A stretch of 64,000 nucleotides of DNA, taken from positions 1 through 64,000 of the forward strand of contig NZ_BIML01000019.1 of NCBI RefSeq assembly GCF_004001065.1, in the 5' to 3' direction. The position numbers and the translations under genes were made by a program. Below, piece by piece: positions 19,704-29,084 of this stretch (position 1 is the first letter of the stretch; every line of letters begins with the position of its first letter). The notes below the pieces were generated by a model. It did not search any database. It had not been told where the DNA came from and saw nothing but the letters and a program-made list of their open reading frames with translations. Origin of the DNA: Paenibacillus xylaniclasticus. Its GTDB lineage: Bacteria > Bacillota > Bacilli > Paenibacillales > Paenibacillaceae.

Positions 19704-21253
19704 GGCTTATGTCTCCCGCCGCTCTCAGCCATTCTGCCGCCCATCATGAGACCGAGCACCTCATCATCTCGCTGCTCGGCGTCCATTTCGCCCATGATAG
19801 CACCGCCGCACATCACAAGCACTCGATCGGACAAGCTAAACAGCTCATCTAGCTCGTAGGAGACGAGTACAATTGCCCGTCCTTCCTCTTTGGCAGCAAG
19901 CAGCCTCTCATGGACGAAGGCGATTGCCCCAATATCCAGACCGCGCGTTGGCTGAACAGCTACAATCAGCCGTGGATCACGGCTTAATTCCCGGGCAATA
20001 ATGGCTTTCTGCTGGTTCCCCCCCGATAATGCCCGCACCTTATGCCCGATACCTGGCGTCCGAACATCGAACCGCTCCGCAAGCGCTTGTGCCTTACGCT
20101 CAATCGATTGACGGCGCAGGAAGCCGCGCCTGACATAAGCAGGAGACGATTGGCTGCCGAGCACCATATTCTCGCCCAGCGAGAACTCAAGAACGAGACC
20201 GTGCTTATGCCGATCCTCCGGAATGTGGGCGACGCCAGCGTCTCGCAGCTCACCTGGCGTCCGATTCGTCAGATCGCGTCCGCTTATCCTCACGGACCCC
20301 GCCGCTGCGGGGGCAAGCCCTGTAATCACCTCGACCAGCTCATGCTGCCCATTTCCGTCTACACCGGCAATTCCGATAATCTCACCTTCGCGCACCTTAA
20401 AGGAAACACCTCGCAGTCCCGAACGGCCGCGTCCGCCCTGCCTATGCAAGCCGTCCACCTGCAGCACGACTTTGCCCAGGGGCTGCCGCCTGGCACGCGT
20501 ATGAAGCGTGACCGGCCGACCAACCATCATAGCAGCCAGCTCATTCTCGTTCGTCTGACGCGTCTCAACCGTCCCAACCACCTTACCGCGCCGAATTACG
20601 GTCACTCGGTCGGCAGCCTGCATAATCTCCTTCAGCTTGTGTGTAATGAGAATGATCGCTTTTCCTTCGGCTGCCAGCCCCTTCAGAATCGCCATCAGTT
20701 CCTCGATCTCGCTAGTTGTAAGCACCGCTGTCGGCTCATCAAGAATTAGAATATCTGCCCCCCGGTACAGCGCCTTCAATATTTCAACCCGCTGCTGCAT
20801 TCCGACCGAAATTTGCTCTACCCGAAGCCGTGGATCGACCTCCAAGCCATACTTGTTCGACAGCTCACGTACCCGTTTCTCTGCAGCTCGCTTCTTCAGA
20901 CGCAGCCCTCCTGCAACTGCGGGTTCGCTGCCAAGGATGATATTATCCGCTACCGTAAATGTCTGCACCAGCTTGAAGTGCTGATGTACCATACCAATGC
21001 CAAGCGCGATTGCCCGTGACGGCCCGTCAATGTTCATGGTCCGTCCATTAATGCGTATCTCACCTTCATCAGGCTGATACAGTCCAAATAAAATGTTCAT
21101 CAGCGTCGATTTGCCCGCCCCGTTCTCACCGAGCAGGGCATGAATTTCGCCCCGATTCAACCGCAAATCGATACGATCGTTCGCCGTCAATCCGGGAAAT
21201 CGCTTCGTAATGCCAATCAACTCTACTGCCGCCGATACGTTCGTATTCTTCAT
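19700..21253 (-). CDS. Nucleoside ABC transporter ATP-binding protein (two ATPase domains)
   Basis: About 517 residues with two nucleotide-binding domains. Domain 1 has Walker A GENGAGKST, the signature ISVGMQQRVEILKAL and Walker B ILILDEPTAVL. Domain 2 has a degenerate Walker A (GVDGNGQHEL, no GKS/T), an intact LSGGNQQK signature and Gln where Glu normally follows Walker B (VAVQPTRGLD). This asymmetry is normal for the sugar/nucleoside importer family. GGGAGG lies 7 bases before ATG 21253. It matches YufO/NupO. Confidence 0.92.
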   Translation of the reverse strand: MKNTNVSAAVELIGITKRFPGLTANDRIDLRLNRGEIHALLGENGAGKSTLMNILFGLYQPDEGEIRINGRTMNIDGPSRAIALGIGMVHQHFKLVQTFTVADNIILGSEPAVAGGLRLKKRAAEKRVRELSNKYGLEVDPRLRVEQISVGMQQRVEILKALYRGADILILDEPTAVLTTSEIEELMAILKGLAAEGKAIILITHKLKEIMQAADRVTVIRRGKVVGTVETRQTNENELAAMMVGRPVTLHTRARRQPLGKVVLQVDGLHRQGGRGRSGLRGVSFKVREGEIIGIAGVDGNGQHELVEVITGLAPAAAGSVRISGRDLTNRTPGELRDAGVAHIPEDRHKHGLVLEFSLGENMVLGSQSSPAYVRRGFLRRQSIERKAQALAERFDVRTPGIGHKVRALSGGNQQKAIIARELSRDPRLIVAVQPTRGLDIGAIAFVHERLLAAKEEGRAIVLVSYELDELFSLSDRVLVMCGGAIMGEMDAEQRDDEVLGLMMGGRMAESGGRHKP

Positions 21254-21274
21254 TTCGAATCCTCCCGCCATAGG

Positions 21275-21301
21275 CGAAAGGACCGGCCGATGGCCGGCCC
21301 C
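21275..21301 (-). terminator. Attenuator-type hairpin after the lipoprotein gene
   Basis: A GC-rich 9-base stem (GGGCCGGCC / GGCCGGTCC) with a 3-base loop and a short T run (TTTCG) on the minus strand. It lies between the binding-protein gene and the ATPase gene, where it would make the binding protein more abundant than the membrane components. Confidence 0.65.
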
Positions 21302-21354
21302 CTCACCTGGATGGACAGCATTTCGTCACAGCATCGCTGACTTCAGCCTTAGCA

Positions 21355-22440
21355 TTATTTCGCCGCCGGCTCCTTCGGCACAACGATCTCACCGCTAATG
21401 ATCTTGCCCTTGAATTCCTCTACCTTAGCCAGCACGACGTCCGGTACGTTCTTGTTCTTAGCAGGCAGTCCGACGCCGTTATCCTTCAGACCGAGCTCTA
21501 CCGTTGTGCCGCCTTCAAACTTGCCGTCGAGAACGTCCTTGGACACTTTTAGAACCGCCGCCTCAACGCCTTTCATCATGGATGTCAACGTTACATCATC
21601 ACCGAACTCTAGCGACTGATCCTTATCTACGCCGATAACCCACACTTGATTGCCCGATTGAAACCGGTCAAGCGCTTCCGTGAAGACGCCATTACCTGAT
21701 GCACCTGCCGCCTGAAAAATAATATCCGCACCATCGTTATACATGGTCGCCGCTTGCTGCTTGCCAATATCCGGCTTATTGAAATCCCCTACATAGTTAA
21801 TGAGCACCTTAGCATCCGGATTAACCGCTGCGACACCAGCAGAGAAGCCCGCCTCGAACTTCTTAATAACCGGAATTTCCATTCCGCCTACAAAGCCGAT
21901 TTTATTAGATTTCGTCATGAGTCCCGCTACGACACCAACGAGGAACGAGCCTTCATTTTCTGCAAAAGTAACCGACTCCACGTTCGGCGCCTCCACCACG
22001 TTATCGATAATTGCAAGCTTCGCATCAGGATTTTGCTCCGCAATCGTCTTCATCGCATCAACGAACAGAAAGCCGATCCCCCACGTCAAGGTGTAGCCGT
22101 TCTTCACGAAGGTGTTCAAGTTTGGAATATAGTCCGAATCTGTCTTGCTCTCCAAATACTTAACAGAGACGCCCGTCTCCTCCGCCAGCCTTTGCAGCCC
22201 TTCCCACGCACTCTGATTGAACGACTTATCGTTCACACCGCCTCCGTCAGTCGCCATGCCGATCTTAAGCTCTGTCCCCTTACTCCCAGCCGGGTTCGAG
22301 CCTGCTGCAGTCCCCGCCGCCGTGTTCGAAGACTCGGGAGCTGCCGCCTTGTCCGGCTCCTTCTTCTCGCTTCCACAGCCCGCTAATGCAATTACGACCA
22401 GCATAACCGCCACGATCATAAGAACCAGCTTCTTGTTCAT
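21355..22440 (-). CDS. BMP-family nucleoside-binding lipoprotein (NupN type)
   Basis: Extracellular substrate-binding lipoprotein of the importer, 361 residues. The signal peptide ends in a lipobox VIALAGC, followed by a Ser/Ala/Gly-rich linker (about 25-55) and the BMP domain, with GGVNDKSFNQSAWEGL, ENEGSFLVGVVAG, KIGFVGG and IFQAAGASGNGV. ATG 22440 has AGGGGAGAG upstream; the frame opens earlier without a ribosome site. First gene of a five-gene operon (lipoprotein, ATPase, two permeases, nucleoside hydrolase). Confidence 0.93.
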   Translation of the reverse strand: MNKKLVLMIVAVMLVVIALAGCGSEKKEPDKAAAPESSNTAAGTAAGSNPAGSKGTELKIGMATDGGGVNDKSFNQSAWEGLQRLAEETGVSVKYLESKTDSDYIPNLNTFVKNGYTLTWGIGFLFVDAMKTIAEQNPDAKLAIIDNVVEAPNVESVTFAENEGSFLVGVVAGLMTKSNKIGFVGGMEIPVIKKFEAGFSAGVAAVNPDAKVLINYVGDFNKPDIGKQQAATMYNDGADIIFQAAGASGNGVFTEALDRFQSGNQVWVIGVDKDQSLEFGDDVTLTSMMKGVEAAVLKVSKDVLDGKFEGGTTVELGLKDNGVGLPAKNKNVPDVVLAKVEEFKGKIISGEIVVPKEPAAK

Positions 22441-22477
22441 ACCGCTCTCTCCCCTGCTACTGAGTATGGGAATGATC

Positions 22478-22529
22478 AGCAGCCTTCCCATGGTGCGTTA
22501 CTTACATGCGAGTCTCATATCAGGCTGCT
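22478..22529 (-). promoter_or_regulatory. Leader hairpin of the nucleoside operon
   Basis: AGCAGCCT and AGGCTGCT form an 8-base stem with a 36-base loop just after the predicted transcription start. No T run follows, so it is not a terminator; it may stabilise the leader. Confidence 0.4.
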
Positions 22530-22543
22530 CTTTTTACCTCCCT

Positions 22544-22571
22544 ATTATAGGGAGACAGAAGGTGCCGTCAA
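22544..22571 (-). promoter_or_regulatory. Sigma-A promoter of the nucleoside operon
   Basis: TTGACG (22566-22571) and a perfect TATAAT (22544-22549) are 16 bases apart, about 100 bases upstream of the lipoprotein ATG. Confidence 0.7.
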
Positions 22572-22774
22572 TATTACGAAGTGAGATAACCTTACATATT
22601 GTGCCGCTACACAAAATATTAAACTGCTTGCACAAAAAAAGTATATGCTGCTTACTCAACAGCATGACCAAATCAACGGTCATTTTCTGCAAGAGAGATG
22701 CTGGATTGCATTTGTCACCTTGATAATCCATCGCGCAAGCAACCCCATTCGTTATGTTTGAAGAATGGGTTGAG

Positions 22775-22832
22775 AAAAGGGGCAAACCAGAAAATCAGTC
22801 TGTTTCACTGACTTTCCGGTTCGCCCCTTCTT
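22775..22832 (-). terminator. GH26 gene terminator
   Basis: A long hairpin with outer arms AAGGGGC / GCCCCTT, extended through ACC.GAAA and inner arms TCAGT / ACTGA; the minus strand continues TTTCTC. Its design closely resembles the cysK terminator. Confidence 0.85.
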
Positions 22833-22842
22833 CACCCAACCA

Positions 22843-24453
22843 CTATTTGACCGTAACGGCCGTCTTCTGTGTCGTAACCAGCTTGCCGGCCGTATCATAC
22901 GCTTTAACCACAACATCAATCTTCTTGCCATGATACGGTTTGAAGTTGATTTTCACGCTCCAAGGCAGCTGTGTCGAGGATGCGACTGTCTTGCCGCCAA
23001 TTTCGTACGTTACTTTGCTCAGCACTGGTGTCCACGTCTTCATATAAGCCGAAATGGTCTGTACATCTGCCGAAATTGTCGAGCCGCTCACTTTCCGGTA
23101 AGCGATCGTCGATTCCTCACCAATCGAACTGAGATAGAACGGGCTGGCAATCGACGTTTTGTACGCATCCAGAAGCTTTGCATTCGCGGACAGCATATAA
23201 TACTTGACTCTATTAGAAGAGTCATGGTTGCTATCGAAGTAGAATACCCCTTTCACCTTCGGATACACCATCGGCAGCGTAAGGTAGAACTGCTTCAGCT
23301 GGTAGCTTGCCCATCCCGTCTTATCCTGCAGCTTCTCTGGGTACATGTAAGCTACGCCGCCTTCCGAGATAAACACCGGTTTCCTCTGGGCATAGTGCTT
23401 ATAAATATAATCGAACTTGTCCAGATGGCTGGCGCGGTCCTCCCCTGCCTTGAGAGGATCAAGCGTCGGATTAAAGATCGAGTAGACGCTTACGCCCACC
23501 CAGTCTACATAGGCATCGCCCGGATAATATTCCTCGATATTATACTCTGGGGACGCCCCAGGCGCCCATACCATCGCCACATTGTTCGGCGCTTCCTTGT
23601 GCATCACATTCGCGACAAGACGGAATTTCTCGATATACTTGTCCGGGTCGCCGTGCCACGGCACCCAATTACCATTCATCTCATTCGCAAAGCGGAGAAA
23701 CACATTGACACCGGATTCGGCAATATCTCGGGCGAACTGATGCAGATACTCATTATCCTGCACCTGATCCAGTCCTTGCATCGGCTGAATACCGAGCTGG
23801 AGCGCTGTTCCGTTCGCACGCGCATGCTCTAGATGGCTCTTCAGCGTCGACAACGGCTTTCCATATGTAAAATAGAGCAAATACGCCGCATGCTTCTTGC
23901 CTGTCATTGCGGGAAAGGCCTCCGTATAAAACGGCTTGCCCGTCTTGGCGTTATGAACAGCCGAATCAAGCTCCGCATATGCGCCGATGTACGCACCATT
24001 CTTCGGCTCAAAGATCTCACCATGATAATTTGTTTTGCCTGCAGCCGCTGCGTCGATCTGCACGTACAATTGAACGCTGCTGCGCAGCATGTTCGCCTTG
24101 CGCTTAGCCGCCAGACTCACCTGCAGCTGTCCGGCCTTGTCGGCATACAATGCCTCCTTGTCCCAGCTCGCTACCGCCTCATCATACTTCTTCAGCTTCG
24201 CATAGTCATTTCCGATATTACGATACATATTCGTCGCATTGCCGTACTCCTTATTCTTAACGAACTCTTCGGCAATGATCTTATACTTCGCTATCGCTTC
24301 CGCATATTTCCCTTTTGCGTCAAGCTGCTGGGCCTCTTTGTAAACGGCCCACACATTGAGCGCATATGCGCTGCCCGCTGGCCACACTGCAATAATCAGC
24401 AATGCCGCGACTGCTGCCAGCGCAAATTTTCTCCACTGTCTTCCCTCTCCCAC
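22843..24453 (-). CDS. Secreted GH26-type glycoside hydrolase
   Basis: Probable extracellular beta-mannanase-like enzyme, 536 residues. The signal peptide ends near AYA-31. Residues 35-125 contain repeated helical YAEAIAKYK-type units resembling TPR. The TIM-barrel has Glu258 in LRFANEMNGNWVPW (expected acid/base) and Glu364 in PVFISEGG (expected nucleophile). A C-terminal Ig-like domain covers about 445-536. The start is GTG at 24453 with GGGGG upstream. It has its own terminator and is absent from the B. subtilis order. Glycan specificity (mannan, mixed glucan or other) cannot be decided here. Confidence 0.82.
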   Translation of the reverse strand: MGEGRQWRKFALAAVAALLIIAVWPAGSAYALNVWAVYKEAQQLDAKGKYAEAIAKYKIIAEEFVKNKEYGNATNMYRNIGNDYAKLKKYDEAVASWDKEALYADKAGQLQVSLAAKRKANMLRSSVQLYVQIDAAAAGKTNYHGEIFEPKNGAYIGAYAELDSAVHNAKTGKPFYTEAFPAMTGKKHAAYLLYFTYGKPLSTLKSHLEHARANGTALQLGIQPMQGLDQVQDNEYLHQFARDIAESGVNVFLRFANEMNGNWVPWHGDPDKYIEKFRLVANVMHKEAPNNVAMVWAPGASPEYNIEEYYPGDAYVDWVGVSVYSIFNPTLDPLKAGEDRASHLDKFDYIYKHYAQRKPVFISEGGVAYMYPEKLQDKTGWASYQLKQFYLTLPMVYPKVKGVFYFDSNHDSSNRVKYYMLSANAKLLDAYKTSIASPFYLSSIGEESTIAYRKVSGSTISADVQTISAYMKTWTPVLSKVTYEIGGKTVASSTQLPWSVKINFKPYHGKKIDVVVKAYDTAGKLVTTQKTAVTVK

Positions 24454-24550
24454 TGTATCGATCCCCCATCTGATAGGTCTTAGCTATGCTGTGAACAACG
24501 GGATAAGTTTACCATACGCTTTAGTGGACTTAAAGGGATTACACATATAA

Positions 24551-24600
24551 AAATGAAGGCTCAGCCCCTCTAGCCGCTGCTAAAGGATCTAAGCCTTCTT
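24551..24600 (-). terminator. ftsH terminator
   Basis: Arms GAAGGCTTAG / CTGAGCCTTC (one G-U pair) followed by ATTTTTATAT on the minus strand, about 30 bases after the ftsH stop. Confidence 0.85.
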
Positions 24601-24626
24601 CAATTCAACTTAGGCAAGCTTGCTCT

Positions 24627-26645
24627 CTATACCTTGTCAGAGCCGGAGCCGCCCTCGTCTTCGCCGTTATTCGTTGTATCGCTTACCGGTCCTGCAGCTT
24701 CGTCCTCTTTGGTCTGAATGCGTACCTTCACGCCGCCGATCGGATCGATCTTTACGTCGTTGCGGGACTCTTCAGATGACGAGGAGTTCTCGAGAGCTGG
24801 CGGCAGTTCGCCGTCGATCGTGCCGGTCTCGATCAAACGCTTGATCTGATCGAGCTCCAGCGTCTCTTCGCTGAGGAGCGTCTGTGCAATCAAATGCACT
24901 TCTTTCGATTTCTCAGTGAGCAGGTTCTTCGCGCGCGTATAGCACTCGTTAATCAAACGCTGCATCTCCTGATCGATCTCATACGCGATAGTATCGGAAT
25001 AGTTCTGCTCGTGTCCAATATCGCGTCCAAGGAACACTTGGCCTTGCGAATTGCCGAACTGCATCGGGCCGAGCTTCTCGCTCATCCCGTATTCCATAAT
25101 CATGCTGCGTACGATGCCAGTCGCTTGCTTGAAATCGCTGTAAGCGCCCGTTCCGACTTCGCCGATAAACAGCTCTTCGGCTACGCGGCCGCCCAGCAGC
25201 CCTGTTACTTTATCCAGCAGCTCCTGCTTCGTTACGAGCATGCGGTCTTCCTTCGGCATCATAATGACGTAACCGCCAGCCTTACCGCGCGGAATAATCG
25301 TAACCTTATGAACCATATCGGCATGCTCGAGGAAGTAACCGACGATCGTGTGACCCGCTTCGTGGTAAGCGACGATGCGCTTCTCGCGGTCGCTGATGAC
25401 GCGGCTGCGCTTCTCCGTACCGACGATTACACGGTCGATCGCTTCGTCGACCTCGACCATTGCAATATCCTTCTTGTTGCGGCGAGCTGCCAGAAGCGCT
25501 GCTTCGTTCAGCAGGTTCTCCAGATCGGCGCCGGTAAAGCCCGTCGTCCGCTTCGCAATAATGTCGAGCTTGACGTCCTTGGAGAGCGGCTTGTTGCGCG
25601 CATGCACCTTCAATACCGCTTCGCGGCCTTTCACATCCGGGCGGTCTACCGTAATCTGACGGTCGAAACGGCCTGGACGGAGCAAAGCCGGGTCTAGAAT
25701 GTCCGGACGGTTCGTCGCCGCGACGATAATAATACCTTCGTTCGCACCGAAACCATCCATCTCGACGAGCAATTGGTTGAGTGTCTGCTCGCGCTCGTCG
25801 TGACCGCCGCCAAGACCTGCGCCCCGCTGGCGACCGACAGCGTCGATCTCGTCGATAAAGATAATACAAGGAGAATTCTTCTTCGCATTCTCGAACAAAT
25901 CGCGAACGCGGGATGCACCTACGCCGACGAACATTTCAACAAAGTCAGAGCCAGAGATGCTGAAGAACGGTACGCCAGCCTCGCCTGCGACAGCACGAGC
26001 AAGCAGCGTTTTACCGGTACCCGGAGGACCTACGAGCAGGACGCCCTTCGGAATACGCGCACCGACCGCTGTGAACTTGCGAGGGTCTTTCAAGAACTCG
26101 ACGACCTCAACAAGCTCCTGCTTCTCCTCGTCCGCACCAGCCACGTCCTCGAACGTAACGCGCTTCTTCTCTTCATTGTATAGACGAGCACGGCTTTTGC
26201 CAAAGTTCATCACTTTGCCGCCGCCGCCCTGCGCCTGATTCATCAAGAAGAAGAACAGGATAAAGATAATCACGAAAGGAATGATAGATGTCAGCAGCGT
26301 GAGCCACATGCTCTCGCCCTTCATCTTCTTATACTTGATTTCAAAGTGATTACGCTCCGAAGCATCGGCAATTTCTTGTGTAACAAACTCGTCGACGCTG
26401 GTTCGGGTATAAAATTTCTTCGTGTTGGCTTCCGGCGGGTTTCTATATTCACCAGTGACCAAATAGGAATAGCCATCAAATTGAAGATCCAAGCTTTTAA
26501 TGTTGTCCGAGCTAAGTGCTTGCCGGAACTCATCGTAGCGGATTTCGGCTGATGAGTCGTTTTGGTTGCTGATAAAATGGACAATCCCCACGGTCACCAA
26601 AAAAATAAGTAAATAAAATCCAGTGTTCCGGATGATTCGATTCAT
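24627..26645 (-). CDS. ftsH: ATP-dependent membrane zinc metalloprotease FtsH
   Basis: Membrane AAA+ protease for quality control and sporulation regulators. The 672-residue product has membrane segments at about 10-27 and 116-135 around an extracytoplasmic domain. Walker A GPPGTGKT is at 206-213 and Walker B IIFIDEID at 261-268; the arginine-finger region LLRPGRFDR and zinc motif HEAGH (428-432) follow. The C-terminal tail is acidic. AGGAGG lies 6 bases before ATG 26645; the frame upstream to 26702 is not needed. Confidence 0.97.
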   Translation of the reverse strand: MNRIIRNTGFYLLIFLVTVGIVHFISNQNDSSAEIRYDEFRQALSSDNIKSLDLQFDGYSYLVTGEYRNPPEANTKKFYTRTSVDEFVTQEIADASERNHFEIKYKKMKGESMWLTLLTSIIPFVIIFILFFFLMNQAQGGGGKVMNFGKSRARLYNEEKKRVTFEDVAGADEEKQELVEVVEFLKDPRKFTAVGARIPKGVLLVGPPGTGKTLLARAVAGEAGVPFFSISGSDFVEMFVGVGASRVRDLFENAKKNSPCIIFIDEIDAVGRQRGAGLGGGHDEREQTLNQLLVEMDGFGANEGIIIVAATNRPDILDPALLRPGRFDRQITVDRPDVKGREAVLKVHARNKPLSKDVKLDIIAKRTTGFTGADLENLLNEAALLAARRNKKDIAMVEVDEAIDRVIVGTEKRSRVISDREKRIVAYHEAGHTIVGYFLEHADMVHKVTIIPRGKAGGYVIMMPKEDRMLVTKQELLDKVTGLLGGRVAEELFIGEVGTGAYSDFKQATGIVRSMIMEYGMSEKLGPMQFGNSQGQVFLGRDIGHEQNYSDTIAYEIDQEMQRLINECYTRAKNLLTEKSKEVHLIAQTLLSEETLELDQIKRLIETGTIDGELPPALENSSSSEESRNDVKIDPIGGVKVRIQTKEDEAAGPVSDTTNNGEDEGGSGSDKV

Positions 26646-26674
26646 CCCCAACCTCCTCTCGAGACGCTTTAAAT

Positions 26675-26704
26675 ATTTTACCATAGCATGACTTTCCATC
26701 ACAA
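26675..26704 (-). promoter_or_regulatory. Possible ftsH promoter
   Basis: TTGTGA (26699-26704) and TAAAAT (26675-26680) are 18 bases apart, about 30 bases before the ftsH ATG and after the hpt stop. Confidence 0.5.
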
Positions 26705-26776
26705 TAGAAGACGGACGTTGCCATACTTAGGTGAATCGCATAACCATCGGGCGCGTTCCTTCGCGAGAAGAGTATA

Positions 26777-27316
26777 TTACTTACTGTATACTTCAGGCTT
26801 CAGGATGCCAACGAACGGCAGATTGCGGTAACGCTCTGCATAATCGAGACCATAGCCGACGATGAACTCATCCGGGAGGATGAAGCCCTTATAGTCTGCC
26901 TCCAGCTCGACAGTCCGGCGGGCCGGCTTGTCAAACAGCGTGACGACTGTCACCGACTTCGCATTACGGCGTTCCAGCACATCGATCAAATAGCTTAATG
27001 TAAGGCCGCTGTCAATAATATCTTCTACAATCAGCACCTCACGACCTTCAACAGTGACGTCCAGGTCCTTGATGATTTTGACTACGCCAGACGACTTGGT
27101 AGATGCACCGTAGCTCGATACAGCCATGAAATCAATTTCCAAAGGTATATTTAGTTGTTTAACCAGATCCGCCATAAAAATAAACGCGCCTTTCAGGACG
27201 CAGATCACTAGCGGAGTCCGCCCTTCGAAATCGTGGCTGAGCTGTTCGCCTAGCTCCTTAATCTTGTTCTGAATCGTCTCGGCATCAAAAAGAACTTCCT
27301 GGATATCGTTTAGCAA
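26777..27316 (-). CDS. hpt: Hypoxanthine phosphoribosyltransferase
   Basis: Purine salvage: converts hypoxanthine or guanine with PRPP to IMP or GMP. The 179-residue product has the PRPP signature [14 protein letters not shown] and the flexible-loop region [11 protein letters not shown]. The start codon is TTG at 27316 with AGGAGG 7 bases upstream. Same place as hprT in B. subtilis, after tilS. Its leader contains a 71-base tandem repeat. It would recycle bases released by the nucleoside hydrolase encoded nearby. Confidence 0.96.
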   Translation of the reverse strand: MLNDIQEVLFDAETIQNKIKELGEQLSHDFEGRTPLVICVLKGAFIFMADLVKQLNIPLEIDFMAVSSYGASTKSSGVVKIIKDLDVTVEGREVLIVEDIIDSGLTLSYLIDVLERRNAKSVTVVTLFDKPARRTVELEADYKGFILPDEFIVGYGLDYAERYRNLPFVGILKPEVYSK

Positions 27317-27331
27317 AATGGTTCCTCCTAA

Positions 27332-27486
27332 AGATTAAGCGTATTGCTTCGGTCGGTATTGCGGCCGGAGCGAAGCTTAAGCTGCTTCGTAAGCATTCGC
27401 TTAGATTAAGCGTATTGCTTCGGTCGGTATTGCGGCCGGAGTGAAGCTTAAGCTGCTTCAAAAGCATGACCTTAGATTAAGCGTGT
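27332..27486 (-). repeat. 71-base tandem repeat in the hpt leader
   Basis: Two near-identical 71-base units (27332-27402 and 27403-27473) are followed by the first dozen bases of a third (from 27474). Each unit begins AGATTAAGCG and carries inverted repeats (GCTTC..GAAGC around a GGTCGG/CCGG core), so the RNA would form repeated hairpins directly upstream of the hpt ribosome site. The copies differ at only a few positions near their ends. Confidence 0.85.
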
Positions 27487-27578
27487 ACTGAGACATTGCT
27501 GAGATACTTTACCCTCAAGCTGCTCCCGCCCTAATCGGGATAGCTTGTAACTTATATGTATGATCATACAAGGGCCGC

Positions 27579-29024
27579 TTATTCAAGGTTCGTTGCGAAA
27601 GGTACAGCATGAATGCAAAGCAGACTCGTCGTGTCCGGCGTTACCGGCGCAACTGCTGAACGTCTTGCTCCTGGAATCCATAACAGCTTCCCTTCCGCAT
27701 CAACGAGCAATGGCATTCGGTCTCGGATGGACGGTGGAATCTTTAGATCAACGAACATATCTTGCACCTTTTTCGTTCCTTTTAATCCAAATACGCTCAT
27801 CCGATCACCCGGCCTGCGGTTGCGTACGATGAGCGGGTAAGCAAGCTTATCCGCATCGAATGCTGCCATATACGGCCCGCGCTCCACGGCTGCCGCGGCG
27901 TCGTGCGTCAGCCGGAACGTCATTCCCCCTTCCGGAATATGAACGATTCCGTTCTCCCCATTAAGCGTGTACGCATACGGCGGACAAGGCTCTTGCGCCT
28001 CTCTTCCACGGCATACCCATCGCAATCGGTCGTACTCACGGTCGAACCGGATTCCTGCACCTGCGTCCATGCCCCATGTCGATGGAGACTCGTCCGACGC
28101 TGCACTTCTCATTCTCTCAATCTGCTCAAATTCCGCGCCGTCACCGGGCGCTAGACCAGCCGTTTCCATGGAGAGATAATTTAATATTAGTTTAATCAAT
28201 CTCCTTTGTAAAGCGACAGGAAGGCTCATCAGGTCCACTCGATTCAGTTCAAACGTCGGCCCCGGGCAGCGCTTGACCAGATGCTTGAAAGCCCGCTGCG
28301 CCTCCTGCTGCATCCACTCGTTCTCCGCCGCTGCAATCTCAGAAAGTCGGTTCAAGGATACCGTCAATTGTGGATTATATTGAGATAGCAGAGGAAGAAC
28401 ATCAAGCCGCAGCTCATTACGCCAATAATCACGCTTCAGGTTACTGCTATCAATCGCGAACGGAATTCCATATTGCTTCACATAGGCTTCTAGCTCTGTC
28501 TTGTAAATACGCAGCAGCGGGCGGATTAGTTCCACGTTTTTATCGACCCTGCGAACCGGAATTCCCGCTAAGCCGCTTGTGCCTGTGCCTCTTAACAATC
28601 GCATTAATACCGTCTCCGCCTGATCATCAGCATGGTGAGCAAGTGCAATGCGTGACGCGCCGCTCTTCTTGGCAACCTGATGGAGAAATTCATACCGCTT
28701 GATGCGAGCTGCGAGCTGTCCGTTTAATCCTGTTTCTTCAATATATGTTGGCATATCAAGCTTAATCGATTCAAATGAAATGCCCGAGCTTCGGGTGTAT
28801 GCCTCCACCATAGCAGCCTCATTCTCTGATTCCTTCCCTCGAAATCCGTGATCGACATGTGCAGCAATCAACTGCAGCCGGTCGATAGCCGCCGCCCTAT
28901 GCATCAAATGAAGCAGCGCCATCGAATCCGGCCCTCCGGATACGGCCACGACAATCGTATCCCCTTCGCCCCATAACCCATCCGCTTCTTTGGCCGCCAT
29001 TAACCGCTTCAGCAACTCATCCAT
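27579..29024 (-). CDS. tilS: tRNA(Ile)-lysidine synthetase
   Basis: ATP-dependent formation of lysidine at C34 of the tRNA-Ile that reads AUA; essential in most bacteria. The 481-residue product has the PP-loop SGGPDS (29-34), AHHADDQAETVLMRLLRG and the C-terminal TilS domains, with RRPGDRM and GTKKVQDMFVDLKIP. Followed by hpt as in Bacillus. Confidence 0.95.
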   Translation of the reverse strand: MDELLKRLMAAKEADGLWGEGDTIVVAVSGGPDSMALLHLMHRAAAIDRLQLIAAHVDHGFRGKESENEAAMVEAYTRSSGISFESIKLDMPTYIEETGLNGQLAARIKRYEFLHQVAKKSGASRIALAHHADDQAETVLMRLLRGTGTSGLAGIPVRRVDKNVELIRPLLRIYKTELEAYVKQYGIPFAIDSSNLKRDYWRNELRLDVLPLLSQYNPQLTVSLNRLSEIAAAENEWMQQEAQRAFKHLVKRCPGPTFELNRVDLMSLPVALQRRLIKLILNYLSMETAGLAPGDGAEFEQIERMRSAASDESPSTWGMDAGAGIRFDREYDRLRWVCRGREAQEPCPPYAYTLNGENGIVHIPEGGMTFRLTHDAAAAVERGPYMAAFDADKLAYPLIVRNRRPGDRMSVFGLKGTKKVQDMFVDLKIPPSIRDRMPLLVDAEGKLLWIPGARRSAVAPVTPDTTSLLCIHAVPFATNLE

Positions 29025-29084
29025 GCTGTGCCTAATCCCCTTCGTTAATCGAATGCAACTGCTACCATGCAGATCATTCCGACT

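Larger units (their letters stand above)
22441..22842 (-). other. Intergenic region between the GH26 gene and the nucleoside operon
   Basis: Holds the GH26 terminator (22775-22832), the operon promoter (22544-22571) and a leader hairpin (22478-22529). The remaining part, about 22572-22774, is AT-rich and shows no gene. No purine-riboswitch signature was seen. Confidence 0.6.

Noticed and set aside
19700-21253. Degenerate second Walker A in the nucleoside ATPase as a sign of gene decay
   Set aside because: A degenerate second ATPase site is the norm in this importer family.
22441-22775. Purine riboswitch controlling the nucleoside operon
   Set aside because: The conserved purine-aptamer loops are not present; only a simple leader hairpin is seen.
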